A DNA stretch of 64,000 nt, taken from the NCBI GenBank assembly GCA_027579435.1, contig JANBPK010000764.1, positions 21,588-85,587 on the forward strand, given 5' to 3'. A model generated the notes under the pieces. It did not search any database. It saw only the letters and a list, made by a program, of their open reading frames with translations, and had not been told where the DNA came from. Origin of the DNA: Candolleomyces eurysporus (taxonomy: Eukaryota > Basidiomycota > Agaricomycetes > Agaricales > Psathyrellaceae). This document shows, piece by piece, positions 47,915 through 60,173 of this stretch (positions within the stretch are counted from its first letter, which is position 1; each line of letters opens with the position of its first letter). A program made the translations under genes and the position numbers.

Positions 47915-50900
47915 CTACCAAATTTGAGGTGCGGCAGGGAGGTAATCGTTGGGAAGGAGGAACGCATCCATCCCATGCTGCGAAAAGGACTGCCCTCCGA
48001 GACTCTGATCTGAAATCCACACTGGGAGTTGGTCCTGCGCGGTCATCGCAAAACCTTGCCAGATCTGATCGGCGGTAGCAGGTTGGTGTCCATGCTGAGG
48101 CTGAGCAGGAGACGTAGTTACGACTTGAAGGTGNTGATTGTGTGAATTGGCAGGGCCAGAGAAAGGTGCTTCNTATGAAGGGGAGAATGGCTCCGAGTTT
48201 CTATGGTGTTGTGTAGGATGAGCTTGCGTGGGAGAGGGNTGATTTGTCGGCTCCACTATCATGGCGATGGAGCGACGAGGTTCACGGGATAGGCCCGGGG
48301 AACGCGATGATGATGATGAGATAGATTTGCGTTTCTTGGACCGCTTCAACATAACCTGAAGGGTGAGCGCATAACGCTTCCCAGGGACTATAGTATGTCA
48401 ATGAAGTGTAGTGCTTCTAATACAACGTAATGACTCACGATCAGACATTAGAGTAGCCAGGTGTTCGACTTGGCTTCGAATTGCGGTAATGTCACAGTCG
48501 TTCGGGCTGCGGGAAACATGAGATAAGCTGAGGCGAACATAAGAAAACGGCCTTACAAGAGTCGTGTCAAGCGCAGCAGAAGCGATGCAGTGAAGGTAGC
48601 AGTGGCATGAGTGTAATGAACCGCTGGAGTGGAAGTGAGCGTTAACGAGGATATTAATTTGAGCTGAACGATGAGGGTTTACCATATTTCATCCCTTCGC
48701 GGTAAGCGGGAGAATTGACTGTGATGTCCAAGCCCTTTTGAGCAATCTGGATTGACCGAATGGCAAGTTCTCTTTGAGCTTGGGGCATTTTCTGAACATC
48801 GTCAGGGCCGTTGATGCCTCTCAAGGCGGTAGCGTTGTGAAACAACTGGGCGTGGATTTGTTGAATCTGTAGGCTCTGTCTGTAGAAAGCTGTAATGCAA
48901 GTCGTCAAAAAAAATGCACACTACTAGTGGCTAATGATACGCACCTGCGTCAGGCCATTTCTTCGAGAAGGCGTAATCCCAGATCTTGTACCAGGATTCG
49001 AAATCTTGATCGGCGATGCGGATTTTGTCGACATGTTCTGACAAAACGGGTCCCTCCAGAGGAGATAGTGCATTGTGAACTCTCTCCCTAATCTTAACCA
49101 GTTCCACCGTTGAAACAAGACGCATATCGTCGTCGATAGCCAAGGGATGGTGCAACAGGTTGCGACACTCCCTAATGGTTTCGTCATCCTTCATAATCGC
49201 AGGTCGCCCAGTGCCATACGACAACCTGGTAGCGATGTGAGTCCGCGTGCTTTGTTCAACGAATAAGCGTGCTCACTGGTGTTCAAAAAGGTACAAACAA
49301 AACCATATTCTCGATGCAACCACCAAATCTTTATCTGCTTCTTTGTCCATTTTCGCCGATACTATCCGCTGATGAAGTTTGGGCCAGGCCATGTGCATAG
49401 CTGAAGCATAAGTGAGTTCGTGATGAGGTGTGAAGGATCCGCTAAATGCTTACACAGCTCCATTGCCATTCTCACCGCGTGGCCTCCACTGAGCCAGCCA
49501 TTATCAGACCAACCGGAGACAAGGACTGATGAAAATTTGAGTTTTTAAGTTGAGAAACACACTCAATAACTCACCCATGGCTTGTACTGCTTCGGCCCGA
49601 ACGACGGGAGCGAACAGGGTAGCCCGAGCGATGTTTTGAACCTCCTCAAGAAGTTTGAGGTGAACTTCGCTCGGTTTTCCTGAATAGAAAAATAAGGTTA
49701 AGGGTCAATCACACAATGTGAATGTGACAGTGACATATTACCTCCAGCATCCCGAACCCTAGCTGCCACCATACAAATTGCATCAACTGCAAATGGGGAT
49801 CGCTCGTGCAACGAATCATACGTATCCATCTCGTGATTGAAAACTGGGCTGTGAAAAAAATGAAATTAAGCACCCCTTTTGCCTAAAAGAAGACAAGAAC
49901 ACGGACAGAAAGGTGGAGCATCCGTCATAAAAGCTAAAAGGCCGGAATCAGTGGACCTGTTTAGTTAATTTTGAGCAATGAATCGTACATTTTGAACAGC
50001 TCTCGAGCTTCATCTTCTGTGATGATACCTTTGGTAACGACTAGACAATTCGTTAGAGGGGGCAGGCAGTGAGTTGAGCGCGATCACATACCATCATGGA
50101 AGGTCGGAGACGGGTGATTTGTTTTACGACGTTTGGAAGGTCGTGAACTCCTTTCGGGAGAAGGAGTCCTGGTTCGGCTCTGAGGCTCACTGCCTTCACC
50201 ATTTTCCTTGAATAACAACGGGCATCAGTAACATGTGGATCAGTTTGAAAGCTCGATCGATTTACCTTGGATGCTCTTTCAACTGCAACGTCTGCCAGTC
50301 CTCGAAGAACTTCCCAAGGAGCAACGAGCCCACCGGGTGGAAGTTCACCGTTGTCATCGTCCTCGATGTCAGATGAATCCGCACTTGTCACAAGAGATGG
50401 AGCAGGTGCCTGCCGTTTGTGACCAGCGGAATGATGCCTGCTGCTCGATCGAAGTGAATTAACTTCATGCGGATATCTCAATGAGGAAGGATGTTGAGAA
50501 CCAGGAGGCCCCATGGTTTGACTCTGAATTGCGGAGAAGGGAGGCAAGACAGGCGGCTGTTGATGACTATAGTTTGGATTAGATTGACTCTGGTTGAAAC
50601 CATTGTTGTATGAGGGTGCTGTCACGGACCCAGAATCTGAAGATGGTCCCGGNACCGAAGAGTAGACATTTGGCAGAGATGCGCGCGCCGCACGAGGTGG
50701 ATGGAGGATTGGCCCATGAGAAGTTGGAAAATTGGGCCNGCCGGGCGGAGAAGGATGATGCGCGTCGTTGAGATGCTGATGGGTGGGCGTAGGCGTCGAA
50801 AGAGCAGGCGAATGAATACTCGGAGACTGATGGAAAGTCGGCGGGTAAGCAGACGGCGACCTAGCAGCAAAACTTCCAGAGCGCAAGCAGTGGAGGACCT

Positions 50901-51389
50901 CTGCGAGTTGGTTGGAGATCGTGGTTTGGGACTGCCGGATATCGGTGACTTGAGATTCTAGCGAACGGATGCGCCTGGGGCATGGTCAGAGAGACGAAAT
51001 GGCAGAACGACGAGAACATACTCCAACCCGGCTTCTCCGGTAAGAGAAGCCTCACGCGAAGGCTTTTCGAAAAGACACTCTAGGCCAGTGTTACGACAGC
51101 GCTTACAAGGGGGATTTTCCGCCCCTTCGCAACGCATCTTCTGCTTTCTGCAGGCATTCTGTGACCACGGTGAGCTCAGATAAAGGCGCACAAAAGTCTG
51201 CGACCTACGCAGGCACCTAAAAAAGAGATACTATCAGTAAAACGTATTTCTGGAATCGAGAACCAAAAACATACGGGGAACGCGATTCAAAGTCTTGACC
51301 ACAGGCTTAATATCTCGCTTCTCGGGCTTTTCGTCGTCTTCGTGCTTCTTCACGACGGAGGCCGTCGCTCCCCCAGTGTTGGAGTCCAT
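47915..51389 (-). CDS. Zn2Cys6 fungal transcription factor
   Basis: Nuclear regulator with an N-terminal binuclear zinc cluster of spacing C-x2-C-x6-C-x7-C-x2-C-x6-C, followed by a short heptad-like coiled coil (RIRSLESQVTDIRQSQ) for dimerisation. The first cysteine is encoded by an 8-nt exon (51209-51216) between exons 51275-51389 and the one starting at 51158. A long Ser/Pro/Gln-rich region with an acidic SSDIEDDDNGE patch follows. The fungal_trans domain then begins near nt 50100 (FHDVVTKGIITEDEARELF) and continues through AVRMAMELSMHMAWPKL and RIWFCLYLFEHQLSYGTGRP. The C-terminus has a basic KRSKKRKS stretch and a Gln/His-rich tail. Target genes cannot be inferred. N at 48134, 48173, 48239, 50653 and 50739 fall in disordered parts. 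Confidence 0.9.
51209..51216 (-). other. 8-nt micro-exon encoding the first zinc-ligand Cys
   Basis: Eight bases between introns 51217-51274 (GTATGT...TTTAG) and 51159-51208 (GTAGGT...CACAG) supply part of Arg, Ala and Cys. With the next exon this gives A-C-N-A-C-R-K-Q-K-M-R-C, the expected start of a Zn2Cys6 cluster. Skipping the exon removes one zinc ligand and shifts the frame. Confidence 0.78.
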
Positions 51390-51824
51390 CAGGGAAAACG
51401 ACAGGATCAACCGGAGTAGACGGTAGAGCGGTTGGAGGAAGGGGAGAGATGCGGGGAAAGATGGGTTCAGGAGGTGATCAGAGCTTTGTCACACAAAGCC
51501 AAACGAGTACAATCAATTGTGAGCCGGATAAGGACTGCCCTGCATGCCCTGGGCTGGTGCCGAACGTCATGTGGCCCTGCAATTCAAAATAAAGCCTCCA
51601 GGGCCTCGACGAGCCCGGTGAGCCCGTCCACTGCGGACAGCGCGCAGCCAAGCGCCCACCCGTAGTCAGAAAACAATCAGCTGTATCACTGGACATGTTT
51701 TGCGAGGACACACTGTGAGATAGTACACGACACACCATGACAGAAGCACGCCCAGGATACTTTAAATAGCCGACGGCCACAGCAATCAGCTGCCTTCCCT
51801 GCCTTCCTCCTGCCAGTCAACATC
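51390..51824. other. divergent promoter region
   Basis: The Zn2Cys6 gene (minus) and REEP-like gene (plus) diverge across 435 bp. The left part is GC-rich with short inverted motifs, and the right end contains the TATA-like element noted separately. No coding evidence is seen. Confidence 0.5.
51761..51768 (+). promoter_or_regulatory. TATA-like element upstream of the REEP-like gene
   Basis: TTTAAATA lies 57 bp before ATG 51825, a plausible core-promoter distance for a fungal gene with a short leader. The call is from sequence alone. Confidence 0.35.
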
Positions 51825-52701
51825 ATGTTTATGTCCCTGATATCCCATGTATTGAGGTCGGTTTCTGCTCATATCATTCGTGGCGTCGTCTCACAATAAC
51901 GCAGCGCCTGGTTCGCGTTCTTGCTCCCGTGTTTTGCGACATGGAAGTCCCTCAACCATCTGCCCCATTCCGAGCCAGAGCTCAAGCGGTGGGCGATGTA
52001 CTGGTCCATTGTCGGCTCATTCGTCGCCTTTGAGTATATCGCCGAGTGGTTTATTAGCTGGCGAGTATCCCCGCGCCCTCAACGTTGGCAGTCCGCAGTC
52101 GTCTGACCATGATTTCCTCTTCAGGTTGCCCTTCTATTGGGAGGTCAAGACCCTCTTCCTTCTCTATTTGTCTCTTCCGCAAACCCAGGTACGCTTCCTC
52201 GAAAGATTCGCTTCTAGCCCCTTCCGCCGACCGCTCCATTTTCAGGGCTCCACCTACATATATCAAACATATTTGCACCCATTCTTGGCCAAAAATGAAG
52301 CGTCCCTCGATGCAGGGATCGTCGCGCTTCAAAGCAACGCCCTCGCTTTCATCCAATCCAAGCTGACAGACCTCTTCAACTACATCGCCCGCTCAGCTGG
52401 TGCCGCTGGACAACAAAACGCAGCCGGCGCGCCCGCCGGCTCTGCGCCCAACCCTGCTGCTTGGCAATCAACAGCCGCCAGCCTCTGGAACACTTACGGA
52501 GCCTCGGTGATCAATTCCTTAGGCCCAGCAGCTGCCGCAGCCCCGGGAACGCCCAATGCCACGACCCCAAGCCAGCGTTCTTACCCGACCACTCCAAACA
52601 ATGCACGTAAATCGAGTGCTTCTTCCACTCCGAACGAGTATTTTGGAAGCTCGACTGCCGTCCCCAACCCTGCTTTCCCGACTCCCCAACATTTCCATTA
52701 A
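51825..52701 (+). CDS. TB2/DP1/HVA22 (REEP/Yop1) ER membrane protein
   Basis: ER-shaping hairpin protein of the Yop1/REEP family. Exons 51825-51856, 51905-52060, 52125-52188 and 52246-52701 sum to 235 codons plus stop. The conserved core reads AWFAFLLPCFATWKSL, WSIVGSFVAFEYIAEW, WLPFYWEVKTLFLLYLSLPQ and GSTYIYQTYLHPFL, with paired long hydrophobic hairpins expected to bend the ER membrane. The second intron (52061-52124) has a GC donor, because joining SW to LPFYWE in frame needs the splice after TG and before GCGAGT. The last 110 residues are Ala/Pro/Ser/Thr-rich and probably disordered. Plant-HVA22/REEP-like rather than short Yop1-like length suggests a REEP5-type member, though this is uncertain. 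Confidence 0.9.
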
Positions 52702-52797
52702 ACACCTGTGTCAAATCACATAACCTCAAGGTTCGATGGTATCATATATAGATTGTCCCGAATGAATATCAAATGTTACACGTTGCAGAGTGGTGTA

Positions 52798-55700
52798 TCA
52801 AGATCCTGAACGCGTTTTCTTGAACGCTGACTCAATGTCAGATTTACTGAATTCCAGAGCAACGCCACTATCTCCGTAGTACTGCGATATGAGCCGAATG
52901 ATCTTGTCAGTCAGACTCAGGAGCTCGTCCTCGCAAGCCTGCCACACATGGTTGAACACTGCGTCGTTGCCGTCTGCCGAGTCTGCAAAGTGTTTCTCGA
53001 CACGCTTATACAGGCCTTCGATATTCTTCCTGACGTCCTTGGCGTTGTATTCTTTCAAGACCTTGCGCAGAGCCGACTTGTTGTACGTGCTGGTGCTGCT
53101 AAGGTTTGTCGAATCTGGACCCAATCGCTCCACGGCATCGAAGAAGTCCTAAAAGCATATGAGAAACAGACTTCCATTCCTCGAAGGAACACACTCACGG
53201 TAAGTTTTGCGAATGGTCGGCGGAAGACAATTCGGATGTACGCGCTCAAGTTCTCGTCAAAGATCACCTGTGCGCTCTGGCAAAACACGTTCGTGGAACC
53301 CATCTCCATCTTCGACATCTCGGACAAGAAGTAGTACATGTTTTCTGCAAAACATGTCAATTAGCAGCTCCTTGTACTGATATATAAAGGCACCTACCCA
53401 GCAAAATGACGTGATAGTTTAGCTGCCCCTTGTCTTCGCCCTCGCCCTCCAGCTTGGCCATTTGCCTAAGAGCCTCGAACATGCCCTTGACGATCTTCTC
53501 GTACGCTGCATCCACCAAGGACCGAACTTCCCGACCTTCCGCTCCAGCGAGCTGATTCTCAACACGAATGACATACGAAGGGAAATATTTGATGAAATGG
53601 GCCACACCGCGGCGCTTCTTGCTTGTCAGCTTGGTCTGTTCAATAACCTTCAATTGCTCCGCCTAAAGCGAGGAGATTAACATGACATCATGCTGTAAAA
53701 TGAGAAGGGAGGGGCTCACGATGTATCTGTCAAACATGGCTTTCAACCGCGTGTGCTGCTTGTCAAGAAGGTTCAAGAAGAACGGGCTGTTCCTCTGCTC
53801 TGCGTTCTCGATGGCGCGTTCTACCGTCCCAAGCATACCAATGACCTCACTACAATCAAAGAAGATAGGATAAGCCAAACTGTAGAGTACAGAAATCGGA
53901 AAAAGGATTGTACCCACAGCTTATCTTTCTCGATGGCATTATCGAGCCAAACCTTGATCTCAGCTGGCAAAAATCCGAAAATAAGGTCCATAGCTCCACG
54001 GATCAGCTTCATCGTCGTCTGGCTCAGCCCAGCAGACCGTGTAGCCTGTCGTCGGAAATAATTATCCAAGCCCATATAATCCGCAAAAGTAAGCCCGGCG
54101 TCATTAATCTGCAAAAAGTCGATGATAAATTCCCCCTCGCGATATATCGACGTCTGAATCTGGTCCAGCACCCGATCGAATACCTAAAGGCAAAAGACAC
54201 AACTGTCAGAAGAAACTATCAGAAGGCTATATGGAATTCTGTTTTTACCTCTGAGGCGCGTTGGTCCCCACTGACAGTTTTATCCTTGTCCCTATTGCCA
54301 CGACCGTCCAAGGGAGAACGGATAAGTGTACCGGCGCGTCGCATCCCAGCGCCACCTTTGGATCCAGGCGCTGTACCTCCGCCAAATCCTGGTACAAATC
54401 ACCAGCATGAGAAAACATCAATCATAGAAAAACAGTATGATATGTACCGGAGTCCTGATCTTCTTCGTCCGTCTTTACAAGATCGAGGTACGCTGCCAGT
54501 AGGGATGTGATCTGGGTTTGATGGAGTTCGCTCATCGAAGAGAAGTATGCCTGTGATCAAACAGCCACATTCAGTCAGTCAGGGGCAGCTANGAGAAANA
54601 GNGGTACGTACNGCGCACAACTTTGCGTAGATAGTTTCGTCCATTTCTTTGAGGTAGAGCATGAGTCCTGCATATCGGCCNANGTAAGCTTCAATATCTT
54701 GATGCAGAGCTATCACTGGAAGGGCTTGCGGNGCCTTCACCAGCCCAGAGCTGTCGCCGACTAANAGACTGGACTGCACGGCATNNNGGTTAGCTTCTTT
54801 CTGAGATAATGATCACGGTGGCTTACCTGAGCGGTGAACATGATAGACAGGAAATCAAACATTCTCTTGCAGAACTGAGAATTGTGTGTCCGGTATTCCT
54901 GTAATCGTTCCATCGTAGCCGCCATATCTACGTGGGGTTGAGNCCCGAGACTACGCAAAAAATTCCAGTGTTTCATACCTGTATCTCTTCCGGCTTGTAG
55001 CGCCTTGTACAGCTCCGCAGCCGCCTCCTCGAGTTGCTGGATGCTCTGNGTCTTTTCCAATGATCCCTGAGTGAGGGTGATTAGCGCGTCTTGATCGACG
55101 TGCACAGTGCGCTTGTGGAGATTGCCATCAGCACAGAGATACGGACTGCGGGCATCAATCATACCAGAAGATTTTGTATCTCCCCCAACAATGCACGCTG
55201 ATTCTGCGTCTGAACCTGGAGACCGCGGTTCTGGGACTGGATGAACAGAATATCATCGCTGACCGCCTGTGTACAAAAGTTAAAAGTATTCATATGAATG
55301 GAGAAGCGATACTTGCATTCAAATGAATCTTGTATGATGAAATCAATCCATCCATACTGTCTAGCTCTGTGATGGCTTCGTCAAGGTATTTCATAACGAT
55401 CCCAATTCTATCGTCAGATTCAAGGAACGAATGAACATTAGCCTGGACAAAGCGGTCAGCTACAGCCATTTCCATTGACGGAGTTTTTACCTTTTCGAGA
55501 GCTGTAAGTTCGTCCAGCAACCTCGCCTCGATTAGGTCAATGGCTCCCCTTGTCGATTTGCGACCAATGACGTCGTCGCTTGCCCATTCGTAGCCCTCTA
55601 TCATCTCTTCAACGTTTGTTAAAGTTGCTCTGGCCGATTCTTCTTCCCCGTCAATATCTATTCGGCTGTCAGTATTATTGGTGAGCAAACGGTCGAGAGA

Positions 55701-56829
55701 GGCCTGGTTGGAGGGGTCAAAGTATGAGATGCGGACGTTCTGATCNCGTCGATGAGGAACACCGTTCTCTTGTGGCTGAGCAGTCTCAGTTCGAGTGGGA
55801 GGTGGTCGTGAGCGGGCAGAGCGGGCAGAGGGTGCGGGGGAAGCATTGCGAGATTTCGCAGGATAGTCAGGTACTTGGCGGAAATCGCGGCTCTGCTGTG
55901 AATCCCGAGATACGCTGTTGGCCACGGGGCCGGGACGACTCTGCGGAGGCAATGAACTCATTGACGGAACTTGACTAATCGTAGAAGCGGCATTCGAGGG
56001 CCTTCTGTTCTGCCTCGGGGAGGGGACCACACCAGCAGGGGAAGGTACCTGAATCGAAGGAGGTCGGTTTCGGAGTGCAGCATCTCTGGAACGGGTCGAA
56101 GAAGTCCGTTCTCTTTCGACCGGTGGAGCGACAGCAGGCACACCATTTCGGTAAGAGCTCGACGGTGCGGGAGAAGGGATGCGGCGGGGCTCGTCTTGCA
56201 AAGTAGTATAATTCACAGAAGGAACACTTGGTGTCGACGCCGGTAGGCCTGCTGATAACAACTGAGAGATGATCACGAGCTAGTATAGGCAACGCAGACG
56301 GACCCAACTGATCTGCTGGTTCTGGGACACCTTCTAGCTGCAACGGTGCTGCGCCTCGCGTATCAGTGCGGAAGACTCTTACCAGGGCCTGGAGAAATTG
56401 AGCCTGTTCGTCTCCGCTTTCGGTATCCCATCGGTATGTCCGAGAAAGAGTAATATTGAAGGACTGGGGCTGGAAAGCCGTGTCAAATACGATTGGGAGC
56501 ACATGGGACGGCAGCATACATTGGTGACCTGCAATCCTCTCAGCTCTGCAACCCGCCATGTCTTGCCGACCGAGAAGGTTCCATTGGTATTGCGCTTCGA
56601 CTTGTGCATGTACCCAGTGCCGGTGCTGGATTCTGCAGCAGAGTTGTGGCATTGACACAGAAAGACACGATTCTCGCAACATACGTGATAAGAGAATGAA
56701 CCGGGGCTTGCGCCCTCCGCCGTCTGCACCAGCATCCTCCCAGATCTTGAGATGGGAGACGTAGCCTTCGTCGTTTCGCCTGGAGAAGACAGAGGCAATG
56801 ATCTGTTGCCGTTGCTCTTGGAGGTCCAT
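52798..56829 (-). CDS. SEC3: exocyst complex subunit SEC3
   Basis: Exocyst landmark subunit that binds PI(4,5)P2 and Rho GTPases at the plasma membrane. ATG 56829 opens MDLQEQRQQIIASVFSRR. The Sec3 PIP2-binding (PH-like) domain follows across three exons with KSKRNTNGTFSVGKTWRV and FNITLSRTYRWDT. A Ser/Pro/Arg-rich linker follows, then the coiled-coil and helical Sec3_C region (YEWASDDVIGRKSTRGAIDLIEA, ITSLLAAYLDLVKTDE, YMGLDNYFRR, NVFCQSAQVIFDENL) to a stop at 52798-52800. About a dozen introns of roughly 50-60 nt interrupt it. N at 54592-54786, 54943, 55050 and 55746 affect single codons or splice edges. The gene converges with the REEP-like gene and diverges from the broken gene at 57330. 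Confidence 0.93.
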
Positions 56830-57329
56830 GTTCTAGGGCGCTGAGAGGGTGCGATGAGAAGGCCGACAAGGTTGCCCGTTGCTAGCGGTGCGCATTGCAG
56901 TGGGGAATAGTAGCCATCAGCCTGTATTGAATGCCGTTGTTTATCCTTGATTGCGACCGAGTAGGTGATGGGAATGATCGAGGACAAGGAGACATATCGT
57001 CGCTGGAGAGTGTGGTGGACGTTGCTGGCTGGGTCGCGCGACGACGAGAGGCTGTACGACGGCAGAGAAGGACGACGAGACCCACGGGCGGAGGGGGAGA
57101 GGGCTGGGGGGGNAGGGGAAAACNAATACCGGGAAATGCCGCGGGCAGTGGCACTTGCACATTCCTGTCAGGCCTTGTTCGATTCTTTGATACGACGTGG
57201 TATTTAGGTCGGACGCCAGGCAATAGTACTTCTCATTCTCTCTCTCTGTCTCTCTCTCTTTAGCGCTAGTCGCAGCAGAGCTTCGTTCACATTCACATTC
57301 TTTTCTTTTCTTTCTCTTACGATTCAATC
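56830..57329. other. divergent promoter region with pyrimidine tract
   Basis: 500 bp separate the SEC3 start (minus) from the next plus-strand ATG. Two N (57112 and 57124) fall in a G-rich run. The right part holds the CT-rich tract listed separately. Open frames here overlap on both strands and show no domain. Confidence 0.5.
57231..57261 (+). repeat. CT-rich microsatellite in a putative promoter
   Basis: A near-perfect (CT)n run with one G lies 69 bp before ATG 57330, followed by a second TTTTC-rich stretch up to the ATG. Pyrimidine tracts next to start sites are common in fungal promoters. Confidence 0.6.
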
Positions 57330-60173
57330 ATGACCAGCCCTCTTCACTTTCTTGCCCAAGTAGCCTGCGATGCCGTCCCCCCAGAGCCCACCTCCCCGTC
57401 TCCAGGCGCAGACGACCCCCTCCTCCTCCCCTTTCCAACGCGAATGACGGGGTCTTGCAAGGCCGCGACTACCAAATGCCCGATTTCTGCAAGCCACAAT
57501 GGTGGACCAATGCTCACGGCTATCTCGCCTTCACACCACTCTTTCCTAACGTCGCTACTCCACCGCTTCACCCTCTTTCGCATATTCCAAAGGTCGTTTA
57601 TGACTACAAACGTAAACTCCCCATCCCGGAGCGGAAGGCTTGGACGGCGTGGCAGAAACTGCAACTCCAGATCGCCGAAGCCACTCACCTTTTGTTGTTT
57701 GCTTCTGGAGCCGCTGCCGTTCGTCCTGCATATCCGTGCGCCCGAGTCGACGCCAAGGTGGAACTAGGGAAGGGGCTAACGAGGGGAGGATTGAAGAAGG
57801 ATATTTTCAGCACTTTCTCCTGGTTTTCAATTTGGCTAGGATGCCTTTCGTACGCGATCGCTGTGAGCGAAGCAATGTCTGGCCAGGCAAAAGAAGTGGG
57901 GATTCGTCGTTTACCAGGATGGGTCGAAACGCTGCTGAAAGGAGATCAACAAGACCGGCGCAAATATCAATGCCATGAAGACAAGCGTGTCGTCGTTCTA
58001 GACGAGCTTTTTATATCAGACCTTCAAAACACCTGTGTATCTCGATTTGACCAGTGTCGGTCGAAAGGGTTGGGGTCTTTGTCAAAATTCCAGAGTACGA
58101 CTCAGAAGATGTGGTGTCGATTGATTGGCTGTGTGAAGTGGGTGTGCCTGTTTGGTACGAGTGGGGAACCAGGGAAATGGAAATCGCCTCCAGAAATCCT
58201 TTCTGGCAGCGCTATGCTCCCCCTCCCAATGCAGTTCACGTATGCCACCCTTCTAGTCTCAGTCGCAGCCGAATCGTTTGTGCCAACGCTAGTCCGCCTC
58301 CAGCAAATGGCGCAGAACCTCCATCAGCTTGCGTTCCTCGTCGTTCAGCAATCAATCTGTCGGAGTCACCAAGGGCAAAAGCTTACCCCCGACGACCTGA
58401 GCCAGCGCCCAAAGAACGAACCTGGGAAGCCTATTTTGAACGGCGTAGCGCTCAAAAGGCTATCATGCTCGCGCAGGAAACGACGGAGGAGAGGGTGAGG
58501 CGAGAAAACAGGGAGCGCTGCCATCCCACTAACCCTCGAAAAACTCGCTACTTCATCTGGGAAAGGGATCCTTCAAGCAATGTCTTCGTTTGCAGGCGTG
58601 CTGACAAGGATGATATGGAGGATATCTTTACAGAAGATGGAAGGTTCGGGAAGAGGCAAGCGCAATATGACAGCGTGTACAATGAATGGGATTTATGCGA
58701 GTATTTTGGGCCTCCAGACGAAGAACAACTCAATCACATGGCTGAAATGTGGGCAGACCATGAAGGAACAACCTTTGAAGAAGAACTCGCACGATGCCGC
58801 GCTTACTATGGGCTCTCTCCATTCCGAGAAACGGGAAGCAATCCTGGATCCCCGTTCGACCAGGTTTCCCCGCTAAACTCAGCGCAAGTTGATGAAGCTT
58901 CAGCCGCTGGTCCCGCCCTACCCCCCGCCCAGACAGAAGTTCCAGNTTTTGGCCTACAGGTTGTTTGGCTACACATACGCTCTTGCGTCTCTCGCCAACT
59001 CCGCGGTGCCTGGATCATCGCAAGGCTCACCTTCGCACTCTATACCATCCCTTCAAGTTCAAGTTGGCCTGGTCCCCAAAGCTTTGGGCATATCCAAACT
59101 TGTTCCATGTGATGATCCATTCTGGCGGAGTGCCAATGGTCAGAGCATTCTTAACTTCATTAGCTATCTGGCCAAAGGGTCTCCATTGCCCGATTCTTGG
59201 GACCTAACAAAGAGCAGCGGGATACCAGTCATAACTCTGTCAAGATTCAAGCTTCTCCGAAGGTCAATGGTGCCGGTACCTTTACTCATCGAGGAGTGGG
59301 ACAACGTCAAAGGTCGACAGAGCCGGCTCGCCGAAGAAACTCGAGAGGCCTTTTGGTTTGCTAGTGATCACGGTCAACAGTGGCTCTTAGGCTGCCTTTC
59401 TGCTGACGTTGCTCTTTTGATATGTCGCTTGGACCAGTCTCTAACAGAACCCATAGCAATTGCCCGTGTCTTACTTGGCCTAGGGATTCGCTTTCAGACG
59501 TGGAGTCTGGCGTCAACTCTTCCTAACGTCCGACTTCGGTCTACCAACCGCTGTATTCAGTTTCGGAGCAATAATTACCAATACAGTAGGGACGACTACG
59601 AAAGCTACCTACGTAACCGCCAAGAGCTCCTGACGGGTTCAGCTGGACGTGCAGCACTTCTCAGGGGGGGGTATTGTGTGGAGGTTGGCGATGGAAGACA
59701 TTGGGTTTGACGCGGTCTTCGCTGGGCCGAGCCCTGCAGCGCGTGAAGGCTACGGCATTACTCGTGGAACTGGCTATGGAGCATTTCTAATCGACGATGA
59801 TTTGAGCGTAGATGAGGCAGATTGTATTTGTGGCCATTATGATCATTATATTAGTATGTTTTTATTTGCATCTTACGATGCCTTCATTCATCTCTCTGTT
59901 TCTTCAGGTGAAAATGGCGAGCTTGGTCAAATGGGGCGGGTATCTTGGTGGCCGCCCACCGATCTTTGGGAGCAGCTTTGTGGCAATTTAGGTTGGACTA
60001 CGGACGCAGAAGCTCATTACCTTCAGCAACTAGAAGAAATCGAGAGCGGTTACAAGCCATTACCCCGGAGCGAATGGAAACGCAGACTTCGACGATCGTC
60101 TCAGCTCATTCGGCTTCGCTCTATTGTCGAGGAGAAATCTCGGAATGTCATTACGAGCAGGGAGGTTTGGTAA
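57330..60173 (+). pseudogene. frame-broken gene of an uncharacterised mushroom family
   Basis: Coding signal runs the whole length but in changing frames. ATG 57330 opens one frame. From about 57420 the likely continuation (SNANDGVLQGRDY, FCKPQWWTNAHGYLAF) is in another. Around 58030-58060 it shifts again to VERVGVFVKIPEY and VPVWYEWG. Dropping N 58946 restores VLAYRLFGYTYALA. One surplus G in the run of eight at 59664-59671 restores RGGIVWRLAME. The last exon follows a 56-nt intron and ends at 60171-60173. Notable blocks are WEAYFERRSAQK, RYDSVYNEWDLCEYFG-like and RVSWWPP. From memory, proteins with these blocks are numerous and uncharacterised in Agaricomycetes. It is either a decaying copy or an intact gene with homopolymer errors, and its function is unknown. 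Confidence 0.55.
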
